Shown here piece by piece: positions 1 to 6,521 of a stretch of DNA of 64,000 bases (its first letter is position 1; every line of letters begins with the position of its first letter). Origin of the DNA: Acidimicrobiaceae bacterium (GTDB lineage Bacteria; Actinomycetota; Acidimicrobiia; Acidimicrobiales; Poriferisodalaceae). The notes under the pieces were generated by a model. The model was not told the DNA's origin, searched no databases, and worked only from the letters and a program-made list of their open reading frames with translations. Made by a program: the position numbers and the translations under genes. The stretch is from contig JAPOPC010000081.1 in NCBI GenBank assembly GCA_026713105.1, positions 1 to 64,000 on the forward strand. The letters run 5' to 3'.

Positions 1-127
1 CAACCTCGCCAAGCTCATCAAGCGAGTGTCGTTCGGGATCACCAACTTCGACCACTACCGAATCCGAGTCCTGCTCTATGCAGGCAAACCCGACTGGACC
101 CTCCTCGACACCCTCACTCCACGCTAA
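1..127 (+). CDS. ISL3-family transposase, C-terminal fragment
   Basis: Only the last 41 residues are in the window, read from base 2 to the TAA at 125-127. They contain SFGITNFDHYRIRVLLYAGK, which matches from memory the conserved tail of ISL3-type (IS204/IS1001/IS1096/IS1165) DDE transposases, where an NxxxYRxRxLLYAG segment ends the protein. The stop codon lies inside the terminal inverted repeat of the element, as is usual in this family. The rest of the gene lies to the left of the window, so I cannot say whether it is intact. The element ends at base 140, exactly where the first palindromic repeat is cut. Confidence 0.85.
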   Translation, partial: NLAKLIKRVSFGITNFDHYRIRVLLYAGKPDWTLLDTLTPR

Positions 128-140
128 AACGCGAAGAGCC
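117..140. repeat. Right terminal inverted repeat of the ISL3 element
   Basis: Read on the minus strand from base 140 the sequence begins GGCTCTTCGCGTTTTAGCG. The GGCTCTTC start followed by a GTTTTAG block is the typical tip of ISL3-family elements such as IS31831 (from memory). Base 141 then starts with AATATTCC, the 8 bases that would be one copy of the expected 8-bp target duplication. Confidence 0.8.
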
Positions 141-533
141 AATATTCCCCCTCCCTTTGTTGAGCGTGGGTGTGGGACGAAGACGATTGCTACTTCACTT
201 GCGACCTTGGAGGGGGAATATTCCCCCTCCCTTTGTTGAGCGATCACGAGACCGGTGAGGTTCGTGGACTGACCGCCGAAGCTTGGAGGGGGAATATTCC
301 CCCTCCCTTTGTTGAGCGGGCGGGATGCGGTCCTGGGTGGTGATGTCGGGAGTCTTGGAGGGGGAATTTTCCCCCTCCCTTTGTTGAGCGCGCTTGTAGC
401 TCTCGCTCGACGCGCCCACACGACGTCCGTTGCTTGGAGGGGGAATATTCCCCCTCCCTTTGTTGAGCGAAGGCGGAGGCAAGGTAGGCAAGGCAGCTAA
501 GGATGGGAATATTCCCCCTCCCTTTGTTGAGCG
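141..533. repeat. Six-copy regularly interspaced palindromic repeat array (CRISPR-like)
   Basis: A 37-base unit recurs at 206-242, 282-318, 354-390 and 433-469, with a half copy at 141-166 and a copy degenerate in its first 14 bases at 497-533. The unit begins CTTGGAGGGGGAAT, mirrors itself as ATTCCCCCTCC, and ends CTTTGTTGAGCG. Its core is a perfect 22-base palindrome; only the copy at 354 has one central change (AATTTT). The intervening sequences are unrelated to one another and about 39, 39, 35, 42 and 27 bases long. The uneven spacer length, the very long perfect palindrome and the absence of cas genes in the window argue against a functional CRISPR. Unique spacers and a degenerate last copy argue for one. 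It may instead be a REP/BIME-like intergenic family. Confidence 0.9.
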
Positions 534-683
534 TGGACTGGTTGCGGCGTCGTTTGGAGGATGATGCAGACCATTTGGCCGATCGATTGACCGGCCCTTC
601 ATTGTTCTTGTCGTCGTTGACGATGCCGCGTCTGCTTGCGCCTCGACCAGTCGCTTGTTTGCGGTCGAGATCGGAAGCGTGGG
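534..683. other. Intergenic tail after the repeat array
   Basis: No convincing gene is seen here. The segment lies between the last repeat and the stop codon of the leftward zeta-like toxin gene. Open frames crossing this area and the array are low-complexity translations of the repeats. Confidence 0.5.
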
Positions 684-1256
684 TCAGAGATTCACCAGTT
701 CCGCCGGCGCCCATGGGGGCCACGTCGGTTGTCGTACTAGCGATCCTGATCGGTAGACCGCGACGATCTTGTACGGATTCGCCGCTGAGGAGTTGTCGTA
801 GACGATGGTCTCGTCAGCGATTCCGGCTGCTTGCGCGACATAGCTCCAGAGGCGTCGGTGGCGAGACCGGATCTTGCCTTCGGGGACGAAGTGTCCTCCA
901 TTTGCCACTCGGTGCTCAACGCGTGCGACTGCAAGCGCCTCGGAGACGAGGATGACATGAAGCACCACGATGTAGCCCGCTTGGGACGCACGGCGGAGCA
1001 ACTCGACCTTCGACTCGTGGGAGAACACTGTCTCGGCCACGAACGACGTGCGCTCATCAAGCAGTTCCGCTCGCCGCTGCTCGGCAAGACGCGCTGCGTC
1101 ATACGCATGCTCTGCCTCCGCGCCGGGCCAACGCGCAGCCGCAATGTGGTCGGCGTTGACGAACTCGAGCGTGGACGGAGCGAGCACGCTGCGTTGGAAG
1201 GTGCTCTTGCCGGTGCCGTTCGGGCCAGCGATGACATGCAGGACCGGTGTGGGCAT
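684..1256 (-). CDS. Zeta-toxin family kinase-like protein
   Basis: A 190-residue protein with an N-terminal P-loop GPNGTGKST (K17, S18), followed by VNADHIA and FVAETVFSH, the order seen in zeta/PezT-type toxins. These phosphorylate UDP-N-acetylglucosamine or related small molecules in the cytoplasm. The length fits a stand-alone zeta domain. It lies 33 bases downstream of a ParD-like small protein on the same strand, so the pair reads as a toxin-antitoxin operon with the antitoxin first. An alternative is a zeta-fold small-molecule kinase without toxicity; sequence alone does not separate these. Confidence 0.8.
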   Translation of the reverse strand: MPTPVLHVIAGPNGTGKSTFQRSVLAPSTLEFVNADHIAAARWPGAEAEHAYDAARLAEQRRAELLDERTSFVAETVFSHESKVELLRRASQAGYIVVLHVILVSEALAVARVEHRVANGGHFVPEGKIRSRHRRLWSYVAQAAGIADETIVYDNSSAANPYKIVAVYRSGSLVRQPTWPPWAPAELVNL

Positions 1257-1289
1257 CGAAGGGCACCCGTATCAGCCGAACAGCGATAT

Positions 1290-1640
1290 TCAGGGCTGGT
1301 GTCGGATAATCGTGCCCTCGTCGTCCTGCTCGACATAGGACATCCCCGCTGCTTCGAACTCGGCGACGAGATCGAGGGCGCGTCGGCGCTGCTCGGTTCG
1401 CTCGGCCCACTCGGCCCGAACGATTGCCTGCTCGCGGCTGTTGAGACCGTCGTAGGAGGAATCGCAGGCGAGTACCTGCTCGATGTCACGGAGTGACACG
1501 TTGGGCGCCAGCTCGAATTCCTTGCCAATGCGAGCCCAGTGGCTGATCTGCTGCGCTGTGCTGCGGCTCATCGAGGGAGCCACAGCGGCAGCGCACGCGT
1601 GGATCTCCTCATCGATTCGGACGGGTGAACTCGTCGCCAT
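1290..1640 (-). CDS. ParD-like antitoxin
   Basis: A 116-residue protein whose first 50 residues contain VRIDEEIHACAAAVAPSMSR and STAQQISHWARIGKEFE, the ribbon-helix-helix-like pattern of the ParD_like antitoxin family (Pfam PF11903, from memory). The rest is acidic and helical and ends with a YVEQDDEGTI stretch. The ATG at 1640 has a GAGG Shine-Dalgarno just upstream and a 7-bp perfect inverted repeat 22 bases away that would suit autorepression. It precedes the zeta-like toxin gene, which would form the other half of the module. Confidence 0.75.
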   Translation of the reverse strand: MATSSPVRIDEEIHACAAAVAPSMSRSTAQQISHWARIGKEFELAPNVSLRDIEQVLACDSSYDGLNSREQAIVRAEWAERTEQRRRALDLVAEFEAAGMSYVEQDDEGTIIRHQP

Positions 1641-1661
1641 GCCTCAACCTCACGCACAAGC

Positions 1662-1676
1662 GTAGCAGACTGCTAC
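1662..1676. promoter_or_regulatory. Candidate antitoxin operator
   Basis: GTAGCAG-A-CTGCTAC is a perfect 7-bp inverted repeat around one base. It lies 22 bases upstream of the ParD-like start codon, where type II antitoxins usually bind to repress their own operon. Function is inferred from position and symmetry only. Confidence 0.5.
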
Positions 1677-1832
1677 AACCGGTCCCTCGCCCAGACAGCC
1701 CAAGACCGACAGATCAGGCAGAGCCCCCGAATGCCAAAGAACTCGGGGACGCCGTTGTGTTCTGAGCAGTTGCCTGACGCTGCTACGGGCTCGCCGAGAT
1801 GCGCGGTCTTGACCTGGTTTCAGCCGGATGGC

Positions 1833-2279
1833 TCACGATGCGAGCACGCGCGCGACGGCGTTGACGATGCGCTCGGCTACATCGGCTGCTGCGACGACAT
1901 GCTTGGCCCTGAGCTTCGTGGAAGCAAAGTCCCCGTATTCTGCGAGCGCCCGATCTTGGCGGATCTCGTTCGCATCAACGAGGTCACTTTGCGAGACGGC
2001 TCCTGCCAGTTCGCGCCTGGCGTAGTCAAGCGTGACGCGGTGGGCACCTTCGCCGACATGTATTCGGAGCCCTCTCGCCAACATGTGACCAACCACCGCC
2101 TTGCGGATGGCGTCGTGGCATGCGGACATCGCGAGGGTCGTGTCGCTCTCAGCGAGCTTGCGCGCAGACGCGACGTGGCGTCTGGCGTCGTTGATGCGTT
2201 CGCCCGCTGCTGCCATGTTGGCCTTGACCCGTTCAAGCCGGTGGGTAGCTATCGCTTCAGCGAGCCAGTCGGACGTCAC
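1833..2279 (-). CDS. HEPN-domain protein, putative toxin of an MNT/HEPN pair
   Basis: A 148-residue, mostly helical protein. Residues 54-70 include CHDAIRKAVVGHM, giving R59-x5-H65, a match to the R-x4-6-H motif that forms the RNase site of HEPN toxins. The start overlaps the end of the upstream nucleotidyltransferase gene by 23 bases, so the two are translationally linked in the order MNT then HEPN. In characterised pairs the MNT protein neutralises HEPN by nucleotidylating it. HEPN families are diverse, so the toxin role is inferred from the motif and the partner. Confidence 0.72.
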   Translation of the reverse strand: MTSDWLAEAIATHRLERVKANMAAAGERINDARRHVASARKLAESDTTLAMSACHDAIRKAVVGHMLARGLRIHVGEGAHRVTLDYARRELAGAVSQSDLVDANEIRQDRALAEYGDFASTKLRAKHVVAAADVAERIVNAVARVLAS

Positions 2280-2865
2280 CCTCGACTTCTAGCACGATCG
2301 GCGCCAAGGGCTGCTCTCGAATTTGGGCGACGAACGGTTCCGGCGACGGGGATCCCCAGCGCTCTCGGTCGATCACGATGGGGTTGACTTCCACCCGCAG
2401 ATCTTCTTCGACGACACGGCACGCCGCGCGAACAGCGCGCAACGGCGCTTCGCCGATCACAACGACATCGATGTCGTTCGGAAAGTGGCCCGGCTCGCCG
2501 ACAAAGCGGCGTGCCCATGAGCCGTAGACAAATGCGACCTCTACGCCCTTGACGCCACCCAGAACGTTGCCGAGGTGCCCCAGTACGCCGACAGTCTGGA
2601 GCAGGATGGAGCGAAGCTCCGGTGCCCACGGCAGTTCCCAATTTGGGCGGACAAGCCTGTTGCGGCCCAGCAGTCGGGTCACCAAGAGACCGTGCTCTTC
2701 GAGGCGGGCTACTTCCCTGCTCGCCGTCGCTTGCGCGACGCGTGCGCGTTCGGCAATCGCCCCGATGGTGAGTTCGTCTCCCGTGCCGGCGAAGAGAACC
2801 CCGAGTATCCGAAGCTGTTGATCGGACCTGAACAGCGGTGCCAGAGCGGGCGCAGACATACTCAC
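2257..2865 (-). CDS. Nucleotidyltransferase with N-terminal winged helix (MNT antitoxin)
   Basis: 202 residues from GTG 2865, or 200 from the in-frame ATG at 2859. Residues 15-75 look like an ArsR/MarR-type winged helix (ELTIGAIAERARVAQATASREV). Residues 108-140 carry the minimal nucleotidyltransferase signature GS(115-116)...D131-I-D133 in VYGSWARR and NDIDVVVIG. It is the first gene of an overlapping pair with the HEPN gene. The DNA-binding domain and the long inverted repeat over the start suggest that this protein represses its own operon. Confidence 0.8.
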   Translation of the reverse strand: MSMSAPALAPLFRSDQQLRILGVLFAGTGDELTIGAIAERARVAQATASREVARLEEHGLLVTRLLGRNRLVRPNWELPWAPELRSILLQTVGVLGHLGNVLGGVKGVEVAFVYGSWARRFVGEPGHFPNDIDVVVIGEAPLRAVRAACRVVEEDLRVEVNPIVIDRERWGSPSPEPFVAQIREQPLAPIVLEVEGDVRLAR

Positions 2866-2902
2866 ACTCTTGACAATATCATCGAGAGTGTGAGTATGTC
2901 TG
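2853..2902. promoter_or_regulatory. 18-bp perfect inverted repeat spanning the MNT start
   Basis: The arm CAGACATACTCACACTCT (2853-2870) is matched exactly by its reverse complement at 2885-2902, with a 14-base AT-richer centre (2871-2884). Both candidate start codons of the MNT gene (GTG 2865, ATG 2859) lie in the left arm. An operator for the MNT winged helix is the simplest reading. A strong 5' hairpin in the transcript that hides the start is another. Confidence 0.7.
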
Positions 2903-2985
2903 GCCGAGGATCCCTGAGCCTGAGCTGAACCTGAAGACAGCGCTCTCGCTAGAGCCCCGATTTCAGGCAGTTCTGGACTCTCGGG

Positions 2986-3993
2986 CTACCCGCCGCCCTC
3001 GAGCGCCGGAATGATCCGCTGGCCGTAGGCGTTGAGGGTCTCGTCGGGGGCGTCGTGCATCAAGTAGATGGCGAACTGGTCGACGCCGAGTGCTCGCAGT
3101 TCACGCAGGCGGGAGACATGGCTTGCGGCGTCGCCGAGGATGCAGAACCGATCGATGACGTCGTCAGGGACGAAGTCGGTATGGACGTTGCCGGCCTTGC
3201 CGTGCTCGGCGTAGTCGTAGCCCTCACGCCCGGAGATGTAGTCGGTGAGCGCTTGGGGAACGCCGCCGCCGCTGTCGCCGTAGCGCTGCACGAGGTCGGC
3301 CACATGGTTTCCGACCATGCCGCCGAACCAGCGGCATTGCTCGCGCTGGTGGGCGAGGTTGTCGCCCACGTACGCCGGCGCGGCCACGCAGATGTACACG
3401 TCGTCGGGATCTCGGCCCGCCTCCGCCGCGGCTCGACGAACGGCCGCCACGGTCCACTCGGTGATCTGCGGGTCAGCGAGCTGCAGGATGAAACCGTCAG
3501 CCTGTTCGCCGCAGAGCTGCAGAGCCCTTGGACCGTATGCGGCCATCCAGATGTCGAGCTGGCTGCCCGACGACCACGGGATCTGCTGTTTGGTGCCGTT
3601 GTATTCGACCTCGTGGCCCTCGGCCAAACCCTTGATGACCTTCATCGACTCGGCCAGCGTGGCGAGGTTGGCGGGTGCATGGCCCAGCACCCGCATGGCC
3701 GAGTCGCCCCGGCCGATGCCGCACACGGTCCGGTTTCCGAACATGTCGTTGAGCGTGGCGAACAGCGACGCGGTGACTGTCCAGTCCCGCGTGCCTGGGT
3801 TGGTCACCATCGGGCCGACGACCATGCGATCGGTGGCCGACAGCATCTGGCTGTAGATCACATATGGCTCTTGCCACAGCACGTGGCTGTCGAACGTCCA
3901 CCCGTAGGTGAATCCCATCGTCTCGGCTCGCCTGGCCAAGTCGACCGCTCGCCACGCAGGCGGATTTGTCTGAAGAACGATGCCGAAATCCAT
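2986..3993 (-). CDS. LLM-class F420-dependent oxidoreductase of the pyrimidine operon
   Basis: 335 residues from ATG 3993, chosen because an AGGAGG (plus-strand CCTCCT at 4003-4008) sits 9 bases upstream; a start at 4014 would add seven residues. The sequence MDFGIVLQTNPP, the ADGFILQLADP strand and the RELRALGVDQFAIYLM end fit the luciferase-like flavin/F420 fold. It resembles the CPS_4043-type subfamily (TIGR03842, from memory). It is the last gene of the leftward cluster with dihydropyrimidinase and a beta-ureidopropionase-like enzyme, so it may reduce or oxidise a related heterocycle. Substrate unknown. Confidence 0.8.
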   Translation of the reverse strand: MDFGIVLQTNPPAWRAVDLARRAETMGFTYGWTFDSHVLWQEPYVIYSQMLSATDRMVVGPMVTNPGTRDWTVTASLFATLNDMFGNRTVCGIGRGDSAMRVLGHAPANLATLAESMKVIKGLAEGHEVEYNGTKQQIPWSSGSQLDIWMAAYGPRALQLCGEQADGFILQLADPQITEWTVAAVRRAAAEAGRDPDDVYICVAAPAYVGDNLAHQREQCRWFGGMVGNHVADLVQRYGDSGGGVPQALTDYISGREGYDYAEHGKAGNVHTDFVPDDVIDRFCILGDAASHVSRLRELRALGVDQFAIYLMHDAPDETLNAYGQRIIPALEGGG

Positions 3994-4058
3994 GTTCACT
4001 GTCCTCCTGGCCATCCGGCGGGAGCTGCGTGTGGTCGAGCTAGGCCTGGCGTCGTCTC

Positions 4059-5474
4059 CTATTGCAGGTACTGGCAGAGCCCCCGGGGCAGGTACTGGCC
4101 GTCGCCGGCGCGTCCCAGGTACTGACCGTCGTTGACAATCTTGCGACCCCGAGAAAAAACAGTGTCGACATGACCCGTCACCTCGACACCCTCATACGCC
4201 GAGTGGTCGATGTTCATGTGGTGGTTGTCGACGCTGATAGTCCAGCGATGTTCGGGGTCATAGATCACGACGTCGGCATCGGAACCCGCCGCAATGATCC
4301 CCTTGCGGGGGTACATGCCCATCATGCGGGCTGGTGTGGTCGCGCACAGCTCCACCCAGCGGGCCAAGCCGATCTCGCCGGTGACCACACCCTGGAAGAT
4401 CAGGTCCATGCGGTGCTCGACGCCGCCGATGCCATTGGGAATCGCCCGGAAGTCGCCGAGCCCCAGCTCCTTTTGCTCCTTCATGCAGAACGGGCAGTGG
4501 TCGGTGGACACCACAGCCAGGTCGTTGGTGCGCAGCCCCTTCCACAAGGCGTTCTGGTGGCCCTCTTCGCGAGAGCGGATCGGTGTCGAGCACACGTAGG
4601 CCGCGCCCTCGAAGCCGGGCCGGTCGAGGTGCTCTTCGAGGCTGAAGTGCAGGTACTGCGGGCAGGTCTCGGCGAACACGTTCATGCCGGCGTCGCGCGC
4701 CAGCGCCACCTGCTCGAGGGCCTCCGCCGCGGACAGGTGCACGATGTACAGCGGCGCTGCACCCACCTTGGCGAGCTGGATGGCCCGATGGGTGGCTTCG
4801 GATTCGAGCTCTTTGCGCCGCACATAGCCGTGATTGACTGGGCCGGTCTCGCCCCGCTCGAACGCTTGCGCAGCCAGCACGTCGATGGCCAGGCCGTTCT
4901 CCGCGTGCATCATGATCAGGCCGCCGTTGCCGGCGGCTTGCTGCATGGCCCGCAGGATCTGGCCGTCGTCGGACAGCATGACGCCGGGGTAGGCCATGAA
5001 CAGCTTGAAGCTGGTGATGCCCTCGTTCACCAGCAGGTCCATTTCCTTGAGCGCGTCGTTGTCGACGCCGCCGAGGATCATGTGGAAGCCGTAGTCGACG
5101 GCGCAGTTGCCCTCGGCCTTGGCCATCCAGGCATCAAGGCACTCACGCACGTTCTGGCCCGCGGTCTGCACAGCAAAATCGACAATGGTGGTCGTGCCGC
5201 CCCACGCCGCGGCCCGGGTTCCCGTCTCGAAGGTGTCCGAGGCGAGGGTGCCGCCGAAGGGCAGCTCCATGTGGGTGTGCACATCCACCCCGCCAGGCAC
5301 CACCAGGCGTCCGGTGGCGTCGACGACCTCGGAGCCCCGCTCGGCGGCGACGGCGATGTCGCTGCCGGGCTGCAGAACGGCAGCGATCTGCTCACCGTCG
5401 ATGAGCACCTCGGCCGCATCCGCCCCGGTTGAACTGACGACGGTGCCACCTTTGATCAGCGTTGCCATCTTCAT
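4059..5474 (-). CDS. hydA: Dihydropyrimidinase / D-hydantoinase
   Basis: 471 residues of the cyclic amidohydrolase superfamily. It hydrolyses 5,6-dihydropyrimidines or hydantoins to N-carbamoyl amino acids. The metal-binding motif VDVHTHMELPFGG, the carbamylated-lysine segment SFKLFMAYPG, MMHAENG, YIVHLSA and STDHCPF appear in the expected order. The purine-rich GGGGGG ahead of ATG 5474 acts as ribosome site. It lies 52 bases after the nitrilase-type gene, whose reaction is the next step. The C-terminus is odd: three copies of a QYL peptide within 20 residues, encoded by a thrice-repeated CAGGTACTG. Confidence 0.92.
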   Translation of the reverse strand: MKMATLIKGGTVVSSTGADAAEVLIDGEQIAAVLQPGSDIAVAAERGSEVVDATGRLVVPGGVDVHTHMELPFGGTLASDTFETGTRAAAWGGTTTIVDFAVQTAGQNVRECLDAWMAKAEGNCAVDYGFHMILGGVDNDALKEMDLLVNEGITSFKLFMAYPGVMLSDDGQILRAMQQAAGNGGLIMMHAENGLAIDVLAAQAFERGETGPVNHGYVRRKELESEATHRAIQLAKVGAAPLYIVHLSAAEALEQVALARDAGMNVFAETCPQYLHFSLEEHLDRPGFEGAAYVCSTPIRSREEGHQNALWKGLRTNDLAVVSTDHCPFCMKEQKELGLGDFRAIPNGIGGVEHRMDLIFQGVVTGEIGLARWVELCATTPARMMGMYPRKGIIAAGSDADVVIYDPEHRWTISVDNHHMNIDHSAYEGVEVTGHVDTVFSRGRKIVNDGQYLGRAGDGQYLPRGLCQYLQ

Positions 5475-5526
5475 GCCCCCCTTGGTTGCGATATCTGAAA
5501 CCCGATCCGGTGCTGAACGGCCAGCC

Positions 5527-6369
5527 TCAGGGCGCCGTCAGCGGCCCGTACGACTCGGGGCGACGGTCGCGGTAGAACGCCCACTGGTTGCGTACCTCGT
5601 CGACCAACTGCAGATCGAGATCGCGCACGATCAGCTCATCGGCGCTGTCCGACGCCGCCCCCTCCACGATCTGGCCACGAGGGTTGGCGAAGTACGACGT
5701 CCCGTAGAAGTCGTTGTCGCCCAGCGGCTCGACGCCCACCCGGTTGATGGCCCCGACGTAGTACATGTTCGCCGCCGCAGCGGAGGTCTGTTCGAGCTGC
5801 CAGAGGTAGGCCGACAGTCCCCGGCTGGTGGCTGACGGGTTGAACACGATCTCCGCGCCGGCAAGCCCGAGGGCGCGCCAGCCCTCGGGGAAGTGGCGGT
5901 CGTAGCAGATGTACACGCCAACGGTGCCGACTGCGGTCTGAAAAACCGGGTAGCCGAGATTGCCGGGACGGAAATAGAACTTCTCCCAGAAGCCCTTGAC
6001 CTGCGGGATGTGGTTCTTGCGGTACTTGCCGAGATAGGTCCCGTCGGCGTCGATCACCGCAGCCGTGTTGTAGAGGAACCCCGCCTGCTCACGCTCGTAC
6101 ATGGGCACCACGAGCACCATCTCGTGCTGGGCGGCGAGCTCGCAGAAGCGGTCGGTGGTCGGTCCGTCGGGGATGGATTCGGCATAGGAGTAGTACTCGG
6201 CGTCTTGCACCTGGCAGAAGTAGGGGCCGTAGAACAGCTCTTGGAAGCACATCACCCGGGCGCCGGCGGCGGCTGCCTCAGCGACGTGTTTTTCGTGCAG
6301 CTCGATCATCGAGTCTTTGTCGCCCGTCCAGGCCACCTGGACGATTGCGGCGGTCACCGTGCGTGCCAT
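5527..6369 (-). CDS. Nitrilase-superfamily N-carbamoyl amidohydrolase (beta-ureidopropionase-like)
   Basis: 280 residues, the usual length of the carbon-nitrogen hydrolase fold. The catalytic triad is visible as E44 (CFQELFYG), K118 (YRKNHIPQ) and C155 (YICYDRHFPE). Members with this YDRHFPEGWR signature cleave N-carbamoyl-beta-amino acids or N-carbamoylputrescine to amine, CO2 and ammonia. Being first in the operon with dihydropyrimidinase favours beta-ureidopropionase. A GGAGG precedes the ATG. The dehydrogenase for the first reductive step is not in the window. Confidence 0.88.
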   Translation of the reverse strand: MARTVTAAIVQVAWTGDKDSMIELHEKHVAEAAAAGARVMCFQELFYGPYFCQVQDAEYYSYAESIPDGPTTDRFCELAAQHEMVLVVPMYEREQAGFLYNTAAVIDADGTYLGKYRKNHIPQVKGFWEKFYFRPGNLGYPVFQTAVGTVGVYICYDRHFPEGWRALGLAGAEIVFNPSATSRGLSAYLWQLEQTSAAAANMYYVGAINRVGVEPLGDNDFYGTSYFANPRGQIVEGAASDSADELIVRDLDLQLVDEVRNQWAFYRDRRPESYGPLTAP

Positions 6370-6521
6370 GTGCTGCCTCCTGTTGCCGGATACCCGATGC
6401 GCAGAGGTCCCCGATCCCCACCGCTGCGGTACTCAGCGAATGGAAAGAAGCGAGTCTAGATCAGGGCGCGAAGGGGCATTTTCACCGACGCGCAACGCCC
6501 CCGATCAGGCAGGATGTAACG
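6370..6521. promoter_or_regulatory. Divergent intergenic region, pyrimidine operon / MFS permease
   Basis: This 152-base gap separates the leftward nitrilase-type gene from the rightward MFS gene and must hold both promoters. I see no confident -35/-10 pair or strong palindrome. No regulator gene flanks it. Confidence 0.5.

Noticed and set aside
141-533. Calling the repeats a functional CRISPR array
   Set aside because: Spacers vary from about 27 to 42 bases, the palindrome is far longer than in typical CRISPR repeats, and there is no cas gene in the window. Kept as a repeat array with the CRISPR possibility noted.
195-723. Two leftward and two rightward open frames across the repeat array
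   Set aside because: They are translations of the repeat itself (recurring KGGGIFP / QQREGEYSP peptides) with no start signals or conserved domain.
4062-5432. A 456-codon rightward frame opposite dihydropyrimidinase
   Set aside because: Histidine/valine-rich shadow without motifs; the minus strand has an intact recognised enzyme.
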